DNA from: JAHCHG01 sp038251885
Lineage (GTDB): Bacteria > Acidobacteriota > Blastocatellia > Pyrinomonadales > Pyrinomonadaceae
Assembly (NCBI GenBank): GCA_038251885.1
Contig: JBBSAX010000017.1
Span: 1 to 39,203, forward strand
Direction: 5' to 3'
Length of the DNA stretch: 39,203 bases
Shown: positions 23,049-30,591 of the stretch, one piece after another
Position numbering within the stretch: the stretch's first letter is position 1
Layout of the letters: every line of letters begins with the position of its first letter
Notes under the pieces: model-generated
What the model was told of the DNA's origin: nothing
Seen by the model: only the letters and a program-made list of their open reading frames with translations
Database searches by the model: none
Made by a program: the position numbers and the translations under genes

Positions 23049-23621
23049 TTATAAATATGGTGCTTCTCTGCCAAGCGCATCGCTTTTGATTTTGTAAATT
23101 TCTTTGAAAAGTTTTACTAAAATTTGTGGGAATTCCGGGGAATTGTAGGGATTTGTTAAACTATCACACCAGTCTATTTTGACTATTTTTTTGCTATCTC
23201 TGACTTCAACTTGAGGAATTGCATCACAACTGCTTACAAGTTTTTCATATTTATTTTTAAGATTTCTGAATTCATCTTTTGATAAAAGATTATTTAATTC
23301 TATGAATGTAGATTCACTAATATTAAATTGTTTAAGCCTTTTTGCTTCTCCTGAAAATATTTGTTTATCATCTTTTGATTTAGTCGGATAATCATCAAAT
23401 TCTACAAATCCATCTTTGTATAAACGAAAATAAAGAATTTTGCCTCTTAAATAATCTACTTGGCTTGTATATTCGGCATTGATTTCCAGAATCACATCTT
23501 TGGGTTCTTTTGTAATTACTTTATCTATAATTTCTTCTCTCTCGTAAACTTTTTCTAAAGTATCGCAAGAAAGCGAAGCTAAACAACAAAATAATAATGT
23601 GAGCAAAAAAATGAATCTCAT
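23049..23621 (-). CDS. Hypothetical lipoprotein or secreted protein
   Basis: A 190-residue protein with a hydrophobic N-terminus (MRFIFLLTLLFCCLASLSC) and a Cys at 19 in an imperfect lipobox. The mature part has alternating strands and helices (VILEINAEYTSQVDYLRGKI, YFRLYKDGFVEFDDYP, VEVRDSKKIVKIDWCDS). No family is recognised. It starts six bases after the anti-sigma gene and ends 40 before the propeller gene on the same strand, so it is likely in their operon. It is more AT-rich than its neighbours. It may be an outer-membrane accessory of the stress response. Confidence 0.6.
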   Translation of the reverse strand: MRFIFLLTLLFCCLASLSCDTLEKVYEREEIIDKVITKEPKDVILEINAEYTSQVDYLRGKILYFRLYKDGFVEFDDYPTKSKDDKQIFSGEAKRLKQFNISESTFIELNNLLSKDEFRNLKNKYEKLVSSCDAIPQVEVRDSKKIVKIDWCDSLTNPYNSPEFPQILVKLFKEIYKIKSDALGREAPYL

Positions 23622-23627
23622 AAAAAC

Positions 23628-24767
23628 TTACTGAATTCGATAACCCTTTTCCTTCCAGACGACGACAACGACTCCGCTCAGGTTTTCGGCAATTGAACGT
23701 AAACCCGAATCGAGTTTGCGATATTCATCTGTTCCGCGTCGGACATTTGTTGTTTGTTGATTTTTGTATGCCGAATCATACCAAACGCCGTCTTTGCGGT
23801 TAAAGGTTTTTCCGCTGATCTGACGCGAGGAAATTGAACGCAATGCTTTTTCTTCTTCTTTAGCGTCGTCTTTTACCGATTCACCGCTGCGTGATGTAAA
23901 AATCTCATTTTTTTTCTTCGCCGGTTGTTGTGGCGGTTTAGGGGTGGCAAGAGGAGCAGGTTTTTCTACGGGCTTAGATTCGGCAACCATTACATCATCA
24001 GTTTTGTTGGTTACAACAGAATTTGGTTTATCATTTTGGCTTAGAGTCGCGCCGTCCGCCAGTGTTTCTTTGTCGCTTAATTTTGCCGGATCAGAATCGG
24101 TTTCTCTGCGTTTTTCATTCGGCGATTTGGCATCCAACGGCAAATTTGTTGCGGGTATGGATTTGTTTTCGGATTGATCTCTACCCAAAATTTCCGGCGA
24201 GGCTTGTGTTTTGGCAATTGCCGTATTTTCCGACATATTTGTATTTGCAAAGGAATTTTCTTCAGCAATCTCAGCGTTGGAGTTTGCCGATATCATCGGT
24301 TTGCTTGCAAATGGAGCATTTGCCGGTGCAGCCGCATTTGTGTTGACTTGGGCAACTTCCGAGCTTGTTCCCTTAAAATTCTGTAACACGATAAAAGCCG
24401 TAAGTCCCGTGAAAGCCAGAACCAACGCACCCATCGTATAAGCCAGATTCGGAAACGCGAAAATTTTCCGATACCACGGAATTGCCGGCGCAATTATTAC
24501 GGTTTCTTCTTTGTGCGGAACTGTTTCAATTTTGTTTTCGGCGTTCAGCAAAATCAATTCAGACAGATTTTTTCGACACGGATCGCAGCCCGCGAGATGA
24601 GCGATGTAACGCTGTTTTGCTTTTTCGGGCAGAGCGTTTTCGGCAAACGCGGAAATTTCGTCTGCGTCGAGATGGGAATTCATCGCATCTTTACCAGCAA
24701 AATCGGCATCGCTTTTCGGCATCTGCCGGAGCAGAGCGTCTATTTCTTTGTCGAAGTCTAATTCCAT
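23628..24767 (-). CDS. Zinc-binding transmembrane anti-sigma factor
   Basis: A 379-residue protein with an N-terminal zinc-finger anti-sigma domain: His32 and the HLAGCDPC motif (His57, Cys61, Cys64). A membrane helix follows (about residues 107-130, ending FTGLTAFIVL). The middle (about 135-290) is a low-complexity Asn/Ala/Lys/Pro-rich periplasmic linker. The C-terminus (GKTFNRKDGVWYDSAY, then SGVVVVVWKEKGYRI) is a small beta domain seen in similar acidobacterial anti-sigma proteins. It should hold the ECF sigma factor encoded upstream (25095-26060) and release it on an envelope signal. The intervening 327 bases hold no gene. Confidence 0.85.
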   Translation of the reverse strand: MELDFDKEIDALLRQMPKSDADFAGKDAMNSHLDADEISAFAENALPEKAKQRYIAHLAGCDPCRKNLSELILLNAENKIETVPHKEETVIIAPAIPWYRKIFAFPNLAYTMGALVLAFTGLTAFIVLQNFKGTSSEVAQVNTNAAAPANAPFASKPMISANSNAEIAEENSFANTNMSENTAIAKTQASPEILGRDQSENKSIPATNLPLDAKSPNEKRRETDSDPAKLSDKETLADGATLSQNDKPNSVVTNKTDDVMVAESKPVEKPAPLATPKPPQQPAKKKNEIFTSRSGESVKDDAKEEEKALRSISSRQISGKTFNRKDGVWYDSAYKNQQTTNVRRGTDEYRKLDSGLRSIAENLSGVVVVVWKEKGYRIQ

Positions 24768-25094
24768 CTAATTAATTCATCAAATTATTTGAAAACCCGA
24801 AAATCATTGATTTAGTCATCGAAGATGACAAACATTATAGCCCGGCGAGAATCGCTAGGAATCCGATTATGAAGGCTTTCAGACGCTGAAGATGTCGAAC
24901 AAAATTACGAGATATGTTACTTACTTTCAACGAGCGATGAAATTTATTACAATCAACCTATGGTGAAACCAGAGGCTATGATGTTTGTCGCCATTGGCGA
25001 CTTTTTCGAGTTTTCAAACATCTTCAAATAAAATTTACGCAAATAACAATTTTATTAATCGTCTTTTTCAGTTTCGGCGCGGTTGCCGGAACAA
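24768..25094. other. Gene-free spacer inside the sigma/anti-sigma group
   Basis: A 327-base gap that is unusual for such a pair. It contains a composite palindrome: GATGTTTG (24980-24987) with CAAACATC (25015-25022), enclosing TCGCC-ATT-GGCGA. An imperfect hairpin (CCTATGGT/ACCAGAGG, about 24958-24976) lies beside it. These look like remnants of a repeat element. On the plus strand an open frame without a start codon runs from here to about 25153 and reads like a signal peptide; I regard it as chance or a relic. Confidence 0.45.
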
Positions 25095-26060
25095 CTAAAG
25101 AACGCCCGACCGAAAAAATTCTTGCACCACCAACAAAAATAAAAAGCCCGTGAACAATTTTTCCATATTAATGCCGAGTTTTGAAGCGGTTTCGGACAAA
25201 TTGCGTTTTACTTCGTTTTCATCCCAACCATGTTTTTCGCGCAGATTTTTCTCGACCAATTTTCTGATCTCGGTCTGTACTCGCACAATTTTTCGGCTTG
25301 CCGTCGCTTCGTGAAAACCGAGCGTTGTGCCGATATCTTTCAGCTTTAGATCATCAAAATAATAAAGTTTTAAGAGCAGACGATCTTCCGCGTCGAGTTC
25401 TAAAATTGATTGTTTTAAAGCGAGAGCAAGGTCTTTTTGTGCTTCTTCTGCACTGTAAATTTCTTCAGGATTTTCGCTTAATGAAACGACCGATTTAAAG
25501 TCCGAATTTTCCGAAGAACCTTGCGCCAAAACTTCAAACTCGCGGTCATCCTCGGTTTGGACGATGCGTTTCATCTTGCGAAATTCGTCAATTGCCAGTT
25601 GACTTGTCACCGCGCGAAGCCAACCGCCGAGACTTCCGCGCCCTGAATAATAAGCGAGTTTTGTTTTCTTATTGCCTTTATTGTCTGTGCGAAGCCCGTG
25701 AAGTTCCGCCCAAATCGAACTCGCCAGGTCTTCCGCGTCTTCCTTGTTTTTACAAAATTTGTAAGCCGCAGATTTGACAGTCGAATCAAAATTTTTAACC
25801 AGATCGTTCCAAGCGGATTCGATACCTTTTTCGCAGGCGATTATTAAACACAGATCATCGGCGCGAATGTCTCCGATAAATTCTTTAATTTCCGAATGAT
25901 TCGCGTTTTCATCGGGTGTTAAAACGTATTTTGAAACCGCCGCTGCAACTCGCTCGAATACTTCATTATCGGAAAGCCCTCGCGAATTTTCAGCGCGTGA
26001 AATGAGCTGCGCGACGGATTCTCTTATCGTTTTATGATGTTTTTCAGCAATGGAAACCAT
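25095..26060 (-). CDS. ECF-type RNA polymerase sigma factor
   Basis: A 321-residue sigma-70 family member. Region 2 lies near residues 95-175 (FDSTVKSAAYKFCKNKEDAEDLASSIWAELH divided around the pretzel motif, then GGWLRAVTSQLAIDEFRKMKR). Region 4 lies near 220-275 (LELDAEDRLLLKLYYFDDL, LKDIGTTLGFHEATASRKI). It is longer than a standard ECF (about 180-200) because of about 85 extra N-terminal residues and a C-terminal tail ending in a hydrophobic stretch (KLFTGFLFLLVVQEFF). The tail may touch the membrane or the anti-sigma factor. The zinc anti-sigma factor is encoded next. It is divergent from the DUF3050 gene, with a family-1 repeat in the gap. Confidence 0.88.
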   Translation of the reverse strand: MVSIAEKHHKTIRESVAQLISRAENSRGLSDNEVFERVAAAVSKYVLTPDENANHSEIKEFIGDIRADDLCLIIACEKGIESAWNDLVKNFDSTVKSAAYKFCKNKEDAEDLASSIWAELHGLRTDNKGNKKTKLAYYSGRGSLGGWLRAVTSQLAIDEFRKMKRIVQTEDDREFEVLAQGSSENSDFKSVVSLSENPEEIYSAEEAQKDLALALKQSILELDAEDRLLLKLYYFDDLKLKDIGTTLGFHEATASRKIVRVQTEIRKLVEKNLREKHGWDENEVKRNLSETASKLGINMEKLFTGFLFLLVVQEFFRSGVL

Positions 26061-26093
26061 TAGGAAATTGACAGAAGTTTAACATTTTGAAAA

Positions 26094-26179
26094 CCGGAAC
26101 GCGAACTTTAGTTCGCCCGAAAACTTAAAAATAAAGATTTGAAAAAATTATGAGAGGCGAACTAAAGTTCGCGTTCCGG
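26094..26179. repeat. REP-pair inverted repeat, family 1, copy C
   Basis: Perfect 24-bp arms (26094-26117 and 26156-26179) flank a 38-base AT-rich spacer. The core is GCGAACTTTAGTTCGC. This copy lies between divergent genes, so here it cannot be a gene terminator. Confidence 0.9.
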
Positions 26180-26262
26180 TTCAATATTAAATTTTCTTAA
26201 TTATTTGGTTAGATTTTTTAGCTTCACGCCGTCTAAAATTAAAGCATCAAACGGTCTAAGAT

Positions 26263-27051
26263 ATGAAAATAAATAATAAAATTGCCGATGTTCGCGCCGA
26301 ACTTCTGCGCCACCATCTATACAAAATTTTTGATTCGCCTGAAAAAGTTCGTGTGTTTATGGAAAATCACGTTTTCGCAGTTTGGGATTTTATGAGTTTG
26401 CTCAAACGTCTGCAACGCGATCTGTCCTGCGTTGAAATTCCTTGGCGCAGGAAAGTTTCCGATGAACAGACAAAATTTACGCGGTTTATCAACGAAATTG
26501 TCGTTGGCGAAGAAACTGACGAAGACGGCGAAGGCGGATTTATTAGCCATTTCGGTTTGTATTTAAAAGCAATGAAAGAATGCGGCGCAAATGCGGGAAA
26601 GATTGAAACATTTCTCGGCGCGCTCGATGAAAATATCACATTAAAAGACGCACTAAAATCCGCAAATGTTGCACCGGAAGTTGCGGAATTCGTTGAAAAG
26701 ACTATTGATATTGCTGAAAACGGTAAAATTCACGAAGTATGCGCCGCATTTTTTTACGGGCGCGAAGAAATAATTCCCGATATGTTTCAGGTGATTTTGG
26801 ACGAAATCGGAGAAAATAATTCTTCAAAACTCAAATATTATCTTGAACGACACATTGAACTTGACGGCGAAGAACATTCAATTCTAGCAGCAGAGTTATT
26901 AGAATTTCTTTGCGGTGATGATGAAATAAAAATTGCCGAAGCCGAGAAAACTGCGGTCGAATGTTTGAAATCTCGAATTAATCTGTGGGACGGCGTTTGT
27001 AATGAATTGTTAAAAGAAAATAACCTCAAAGCGAAAACGCAAAGTAAATAG
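26263..27051 (+). CDS. DUF3050 protein (heme-oxygenase-like fold)
   Basis: A 262-residue DUF3050 protein. Signature stretches are HHLYKIFDSPEKVRVFMENH, HVFAVWDFMSLLKRLQ, FINEIVVGEE, SHFGLYLKAM, YGREEIIPDMF and LERHIELDGEEHS. The family is predicted to have the heme-oxygenase-like helical fold. The conserved acidic and histidine residues (for example His36, Glu78, His96, Glu168, Asp173, His197, Asp201 and His205) could bind a metal pair as in heme-oxygenase-like di-iron oxidases, but no reaction is established. The ATG at 26263 has a weak ribosome site. It is a single-gene unit ending 16 bases before family-1 copy D. Confidence 0.85.
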   Translation: MKINNKIADVRAELLRHHLYKIFDSPEKVRVFMENHVFAVWDFMSLLKRLQRDLSCVEIPWRRKVSDEQTKFTRFINEIVVGEETDEDGEGGFISHFGLYLKAMKECGANAGKIETFLGALDENITLKDALKSANVAPEVAEFVEKTIDIAENGKIHEVCAAFFYGREEIIPDMFQVILDEIGENNSSKLKYYLERHIELDGEEHSILAAELLEFLCGDDEIKIAEAEKTAVECLKSRINLWDGVCNELLKENNLKAKTQSK

Positions 27052-27067
27052 ATTTTCTAAAACGCAC

Positions 27068-27152
27068 GGAACGCGAACTTTAGTTCGCCCGTATAATTCT
27101 TTTCTAACTTCAAAAGATAAGATTTTTACCGGCGAACTAAAGTTTGCGTTCC
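27068..27152. repeat. REP-pair inverted repeat, family 1, copy D
   Basis: The arms at 27068-27089 and 27131-27152 are inverted, with one base different (TTTGCG for TTCGCG in the right arm); the spacer is 41 bases. It lies between converging genes. The right arm encodes the last codons and the TAG stop of the membrane protein at 27137-27601. Confidence 0.9.
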
Positions 27153-27601
27153 GGTTTTTTATAACTCGCCGCGTGAATCTTGTCGCGGCGCGGATAATGC
27201 AGAATCATTCCGAAAAGCCCGAACGCGATCCAGATAAAGAAATACTGATACGAAAAAGCAAACGCCAGAAAAAAGCCGAGCAGGGAAATTGATTCGCTCA
27301 AAGCGCAACCGACAATCATTCCGGTTTGAATCAGCGTAACTCTCTGTTCTTCGACGGCGCGATTGACAAATGTTTTTCCGAGAAAAACCGAGATAATCAA
27401 ATTGGAAACCGCGACAATCGCAAAAATCAAAATAATCAAAGGATTTTCGCCCAAAACAGATTTCGTCGCATCAAAAGCAAAAAGTTCACGTTTGCCGAAA
27501 TAGATCACTACAAAAAACATAAACTGCGACATAAAAAGCGCAAACCAGATTATCATCAACATTCGATAAGTCTGTTCGGCGGATGTGTTTTGATTCTGCA
27601 T
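27137..27601 (-). CDS. Small membrane protein, duplicate 1
   Basis: A 154-residue protein with about four membrane helices (LMIIWFALFMSQFMFFVVIY, PLIILIFAIVAVSNLIISVF, LIQTGMIVGCALSESISLLG, then FFLAFAFSYQYFFIWIAFGL). The third helix, with a Gly-rich face and a buried Glu (ALSESIS), recalls ATP-synthase subunit c, but the match is weak. No family is assigned. It is nearly identical to the protein at 32845-33300, including about 28 bases upstream of the ATG. The C-terminus differs: here it ends KKPERKL, encoded by a family-1 repeat arm, whereas the other copy ends KKPI. Confidence 0.75.
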   Translation of the reverse strand: MQNQNTSAEQTYRMLMIIWFALFMSQFMFFVVIYFGKRELFAFDATKSVLGENPLIILIFAIVAVSNLIISVFLGKTFVNRAVEEQRVTLIQTGMIVGCALSESISLLGFFLAFAFSYQYFFIWIAFGLFGMILHYPRRDKIHAASYKKPERKL

Positions 27602-27693
27602 AACTTTTGATTTTTTAAATGGATGTTTATTTGGCAGGTAATATTTTTTAATACTACTAATCGGATAAATGACAGCGATGCAAGAAGCGTGAG

Positions 27694-27927
27694 CTAAAAA
27701 CCTCTGTCAAGTTTCTTAACGAGTTTTTCTTCCAACAATCGTATCGCCTCCGTTAAAATACGTTGACCTTCTTCGGATTCCGTTTCAATCGTTTCCGACG
27801 AATCAGCATTACTTAACAAAACTTCGGTATCCGTTCGGTCTGATTGATTATCGGCGGACAATTCACCTGAAATGATTGACACCCGGCGGCGAAAAGCCGT
27901 TATTTCGATGCGTCGGTATTTTTTCAC
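27694..27927 (-). CDS. Small hypothetical protein
   Basis: A 77-residue protein starting at a GTG (27927) with an AAGGAGA ribosome site six bases upstream. The longer in-frame extension from 28047 has no ribosome site and reads into low-quality sequence. The N-terminus is basic (KKYRRIEITAFRRRVSI). The middle is acidic and Ser/Thr-rich, and the C-terminus is a charged helix (EAIRLLEEKLVKKLDR). No function is recognised. It follows the PD40/FG-GAP gene on the same strand, with about 120 bases between. Confidence 0.6.
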   Translation of the reverse strand: MKKYRRIEITAFRRRVSIISGELSADNQSDRTDTEVLLSNADSSETIETESEEGQRILTEAIRLLEEKLVKKLDRGF

Positions 27928-28049
27928 TTTAATCTCCTTTGGAAATAACGAGAATCGAAAGCAGAAAATTATTAAATGGACTGTTAAAAAGCAGCGCAGA
28001 CAGAGAAAGTTCCAACACACTAACTTTTCCGCTGCGCTGCTGGTCATTT

Positions 28050-29432
28050 TTATTGAACATTTGCTACAGCAACCGGAATATCACTACTCAATCCGAATTG
28101 CCGGATTACCGATTGTCCGTTTGAACTTTGGAGAATATACCAAGTTCCATCACGATAGACGGCGATGTCTGTTCGCCCGTCCCCGTCGTAATCGCCCGGC
28201 ACGGGTTTATCCGTCGCCAATCCAAATTGGGTAGTTGAAAATGAATTGTCCGAACTTTTCAAAATCCACCAAGTGGTGGTTGATGGACGGAAAACCGCCA
28301 TGTCCGTTCGCCCGTCGCCGTCGTAATCACCGGGAACGATTTTGTCGCCGTTTGCACCGAATTGGCGGACACTGACCGTATTAGTCCCGCTTTGCATAAT
28401 CCACCAATTTCCCTCTGACGGACGATAAATGCTGATGTCGCTGATTCCGTCGCCGTCAAAATCGGCGGGTGAACGGTTGACTGTGCAAGGCGCGCTTGCC
28501 GCATACAAACTGCATCGAGTCGCTGAATAAAGGTCGAAGCCGCCAAATCCACCCGCCCGGTTTGAGGAGAAATAAAGAATCGAGCCGTCGGGCGATAGCT
28601 TCGGCAATCTATCATCTTCTGCAAAATCGTTGATACCCGAGACGACAACAGGTTGACTCCACGTCGCAGAGACAGAAGCGCGGGTGGAAACAAAGATGTC
28701 AAACTTTGGATTATTCAGTCCGGCGGGACGCGACGAAGCGATAAAAATTTCCAAACCGTCGCGGCGGATTGCCGAGCCGAAATGCGAGCCTTCGCCGTTT
28801 AATTCGGGAATCAAAGTCGGCGTATTAAATGTGCCGTCCGGGTTTCGCGTGCTTTGAAAAAAGTCGAACTTTATTCCGGGCAAGCCGCCGGCGCGGTCAC
28901 TGCTGAAAATAAGTGTAACCACGCCGGTCACCGGGTCTTCAAAAAAGTTTCCGCTATTGTCTGCGCCAGTAGAGTTAACCGTCGCGCCGAGATTGACGGG
29001 CGCGGTCCAGCCAAAATCATTGTTCGAGTCCGTTCGCGTCAAAATCCAAAGGTCTGGACCGCCGATGCCGCCGGGACGGGTGCTGTTTATCAACATCGAA
29101 CGTCCGTCAAGCGAAATTCCCGTTATATTGTCATTCACGCTCGAATTGACCGTCGCGCCCAAATTTTGCGGCGCGCCCCAAGCCGAGCCGAGCGTCGCCC
29201 GCTGCGAAACATAAATGTCGTTGCCGCCCTGCCCGCCCACGCGGTCGCTCGTAAAATAAAGACTCAAACCGTTGGGCGAGCTAACTGGACCTGTTTCGTT
29301 GCTCGCCGTGTTTAGCGTCGCGCCCATATTTTGCGCCGCGCTAAAAGCATTGTTTTGCGAATACGCGCTCATCGCAATTATCGTCAGTGCGATAATTGTT
29401 GAGAGCGTCGTTAATGTAGTTTTGTTTTTCAT
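28050..29432 (-). CDS. Secreted PD40/FG-GAP repeat protein
   Basis: A 460-residue exported protein starting at the ATG at 29432 with an AGGAGA site. A signal peptide of about 26 residues (MKNKTTLTTLSTIIALTIIA, ending SAYSQ) leads into WD40-like PD40 blades (PNGLSLYFTSDRVGGQGGND, LSPDGSILYFSSNRAGGFGG). Three FG-GAP/VCBS-type repeats close the protein, each with a calcium-binding loop (DFDGDGISD, DYDGDGRTD twice) followed by a WW-I strand. Such proteins are common secreted propellers in acidobacteria; the ligand is unknown. The longer open frame upstream to 29522 reads through a repeat element and is not credible. Confidence 0.85.
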   Translation of the reverse strand: MKNKTTLTTLSTIIALTIIAMSAYSQNNAFSAAQNMGATLNTASNETGPVSSPNGLSLYFTSDRVGGQGGNDIYVSQRATLGSAWGAPQNLGATVNSSVNDNITGISLDGRSMLINSTRPGGIGGPDLWILTRTDSNNDFGWTAPVNLGATVNSTGADNSGNFFEDPVTGVVTLIFSSDRAGGLPGIKFDFFQSTRNPDGTFNTPTLIPELNGEGSHFGSAIRRDGLEIFIASSRPAGLNNPKFDIFVSTRASVSATWSQPVVVSGINDFAEDDRLPKLSPDGSILYFSSNRAGGFGGFDLYSATRCSLYAASAPCTVNRSPADFDGDGISDISIYRPSEGNWWIMQSGTNTVSVRQFGANGDKIVPGDYDGDGRTDMAVFRPSTTTWWILKSSDNSFSTTQFGLATDKPVPGDYDGDGRTDIAVYRDGTWYILQSSNGQSVIRQFGLSSDIPVAVANVQ

Positions 29433-29469
29433 AATTTTTCTCCTGATTTTTTTTAGGATTCTTTGTAAA

Positions 29470-29613
29470 GACTGGAGCGCAAGCATCCTCGCTTCCAATG
29501 GGTCGCGCTTTTTGCCGCGCAAACGGCGCGTGATTTACTTTCAAATTTCGAGTAAACGGAGGCTTTTTCGCGCTCCGCGCTCAAAGCAAGTGGAGATGCA
29601 CGGCACTCCAGTC
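29470..29613. repeat. Inverted repeat element, family 4 (GACTGGAG ends)
   Basis: The ends GACTGGAGCGC (29470-29480) and GCACTCCAGTC (29603-29613) are inverted copies with one difference. The interior is GC-rich with further short inverted motifs (GCGCGCTCC-like). It fills the space between two secreted-protein genes and overlaps the spurious upstream extension of the PD40 gene. Confidence 0.7.
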
Positions 29614-29621
29614 GGTTGTTT

Positions 29622-30233
29622 TCAATTATTTGCCGAACAGTTCAGGCGCGGATTGCCGAGTGCGAACATTCCGCTCGGATTCGACGACCAAACCCAAACG
29701 TGAAGTCCGTAAAACCAGACAGTTTCGCCGGGAACGACTTGAAGCGGTCCGTCCGGCGGTTGATTGAAGAGTGTGAACGGTCCCGAAACCTCCTGAAGAT
29801 ACGAAGGCAGCGGATTGGAGCGCGAAGGGAAAATTCCCGGAATAAATCCTCTGGTGTCTATGTAAAGCACACGATTAAAATAGCCGACCGCGACCAATCG
29901 CACATTTCCGTCGCCGGTCGGAACATAAAAAAGTAGTTCCGGCTCTTCTAGAATTACGCCCTGCTGCAGAATACGGGCACGATTAAAATAGGCAATTCCT
30001 TCTAGACCGTCTGCATCTTCGACGCAAGCACCATTGCCTGAAATTTCAAAACCGTCTTCGAGCGCGATATTTACATCGTGATATTTAGCCGTCGCCGCAC
30101 GAACGCGGGCAAGTTCTCGGTTGACCTCGGAGTTTCCCTGCGCTTTGGCAACGCTCTGAGCCGTAACCAAGATGAATAAAGCAATCATCACCGATGCAAT
30201 GATTGAAGTTAAGTTGTTTAGTTTTCTGTTCAT
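29622..30233 (-). CDS. Secreted hypothetical protein
   Basis: A 203-residue exported protein with a signal peptide (about residues 1-31, ending SVAKAQG). The mature part begins with a helix (VNRELARVRAATAKYHDVNI) followed by a strand-rich domain with NGACVEDADGLEGIAYF, LLFYVPTG, GYFNRVLYIDT, FTLFNQPPDG and WFYGLHVWVWSSNPSGMFA. The HVW-W--NP-GMFA ending recurs in other acidobacterial secreted proteins as far as I recall; no function is known. Two Cys (near 70 and 199) may form a disulfide. It is divergent from the CadC-like regulator and may be its target. Confidence 0.65.
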   Translation of the reverse strand: MNRKLNNLTSIIASVMIALFILVTAQSVAKAQGNSEVNRELARVRAATAKYHDVNIALEDGFEISGNGACVEDADGLEGIAYFNRARILQQGVILEEPELLFYVPTGDGNVRLVAVGYFNRVLYIDTRGFIPGIFPSRSNPLPSYLQEVSGPFTLFNQPPDGPLQVVPGETVWFYGLHVWVWSSNPSGMFALGNPRLNCSANN

Positions 30234-30591
30234 GATTTTTTCCTTTTTTGTTTTGAGTTTCCCTTCGAGATAAAAAAAATTTATTCAAATTTCTTCCGAC
30301 TTCTTTCGGGATGGCGCAATCTTATCGCACGTCAAACAGGCAAGTAGTGAAAAAACGGTGAAATTTTCGGGAAAAAGTTGTGAAATTTTTAGATTTGGTT
30401 TATGATGCGGCTGACGACCACAAATGACAGTCGCCAACCGCACGGTTGGACACACAGATACGAGACGGAAATAGTCCGCCCCGCCTTTTTCCAGCCGCTT
30501 TTATTTCTAAATTCAGAGTTGCGCCGACGGGCGTGAAACCTCCCACAATCCTTCACGGCTGAAGCCGTTACTCTAAACAGCGAGGCTTGCG
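30234..30591. promoter_or_regulatory. Divergent control region with tandem boxes
   Basis: A 358-base gap between the secreted-protein gene (minus) and the CadC-like regulator (plus). It contains the four 11-bp boxes at 30347-30390 and, close to the regulator's ATG, a palindromic CGGCTGAAGCCG motif (near 30560). No coding sequence is seen. Confidence 0.55.
30347..30390. promoter_or_regulatory. Four tandem 11-bp direct repeats (OmpR/PhoB-type site)
   Basis: GTGAAA at 30347, GTGAAA at 30358, GGGAAA at 30369 and GTGAAA at 30380, each followed by a five-base AT-rich tail, keep an exact 11-bp step. This is the geometry of sites for OmpR/PhoB-type winged-helix proteins, and the adjacent gene (30592) encodes one. 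Confidence 0.65.

Noticed and set aside
25020..25153. Plus-strand frame that reads like a signal peptide (KFTQITILLIVFFSFGAVAG) and stops at about 25153
   Set aside because: It has no start codon, overlaps the 3' end of the sigma-factor gene, and ends shortly after. At best it is a relic.
27694..28047. Long version of the small hypothetical gene, starting at 28047
   Set aside because: The GTG at 27927 has a strong ribosome site. The upstream extension has no ribosome site and an unlikely Cys/Phe-rich sequence.
28854..29315. Plus-strand frame opposite the PD40/FG-GAP gene
   Set aside because: An antisense shadow with an arginine-rich, non-protein-like composition.
29433..29522. N-terminal extension of the PD40/FG-GAP protein
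   Set aside because: It reads through a repeat element, lies upstream of a good ribosome site, and would bury the signal peptide.
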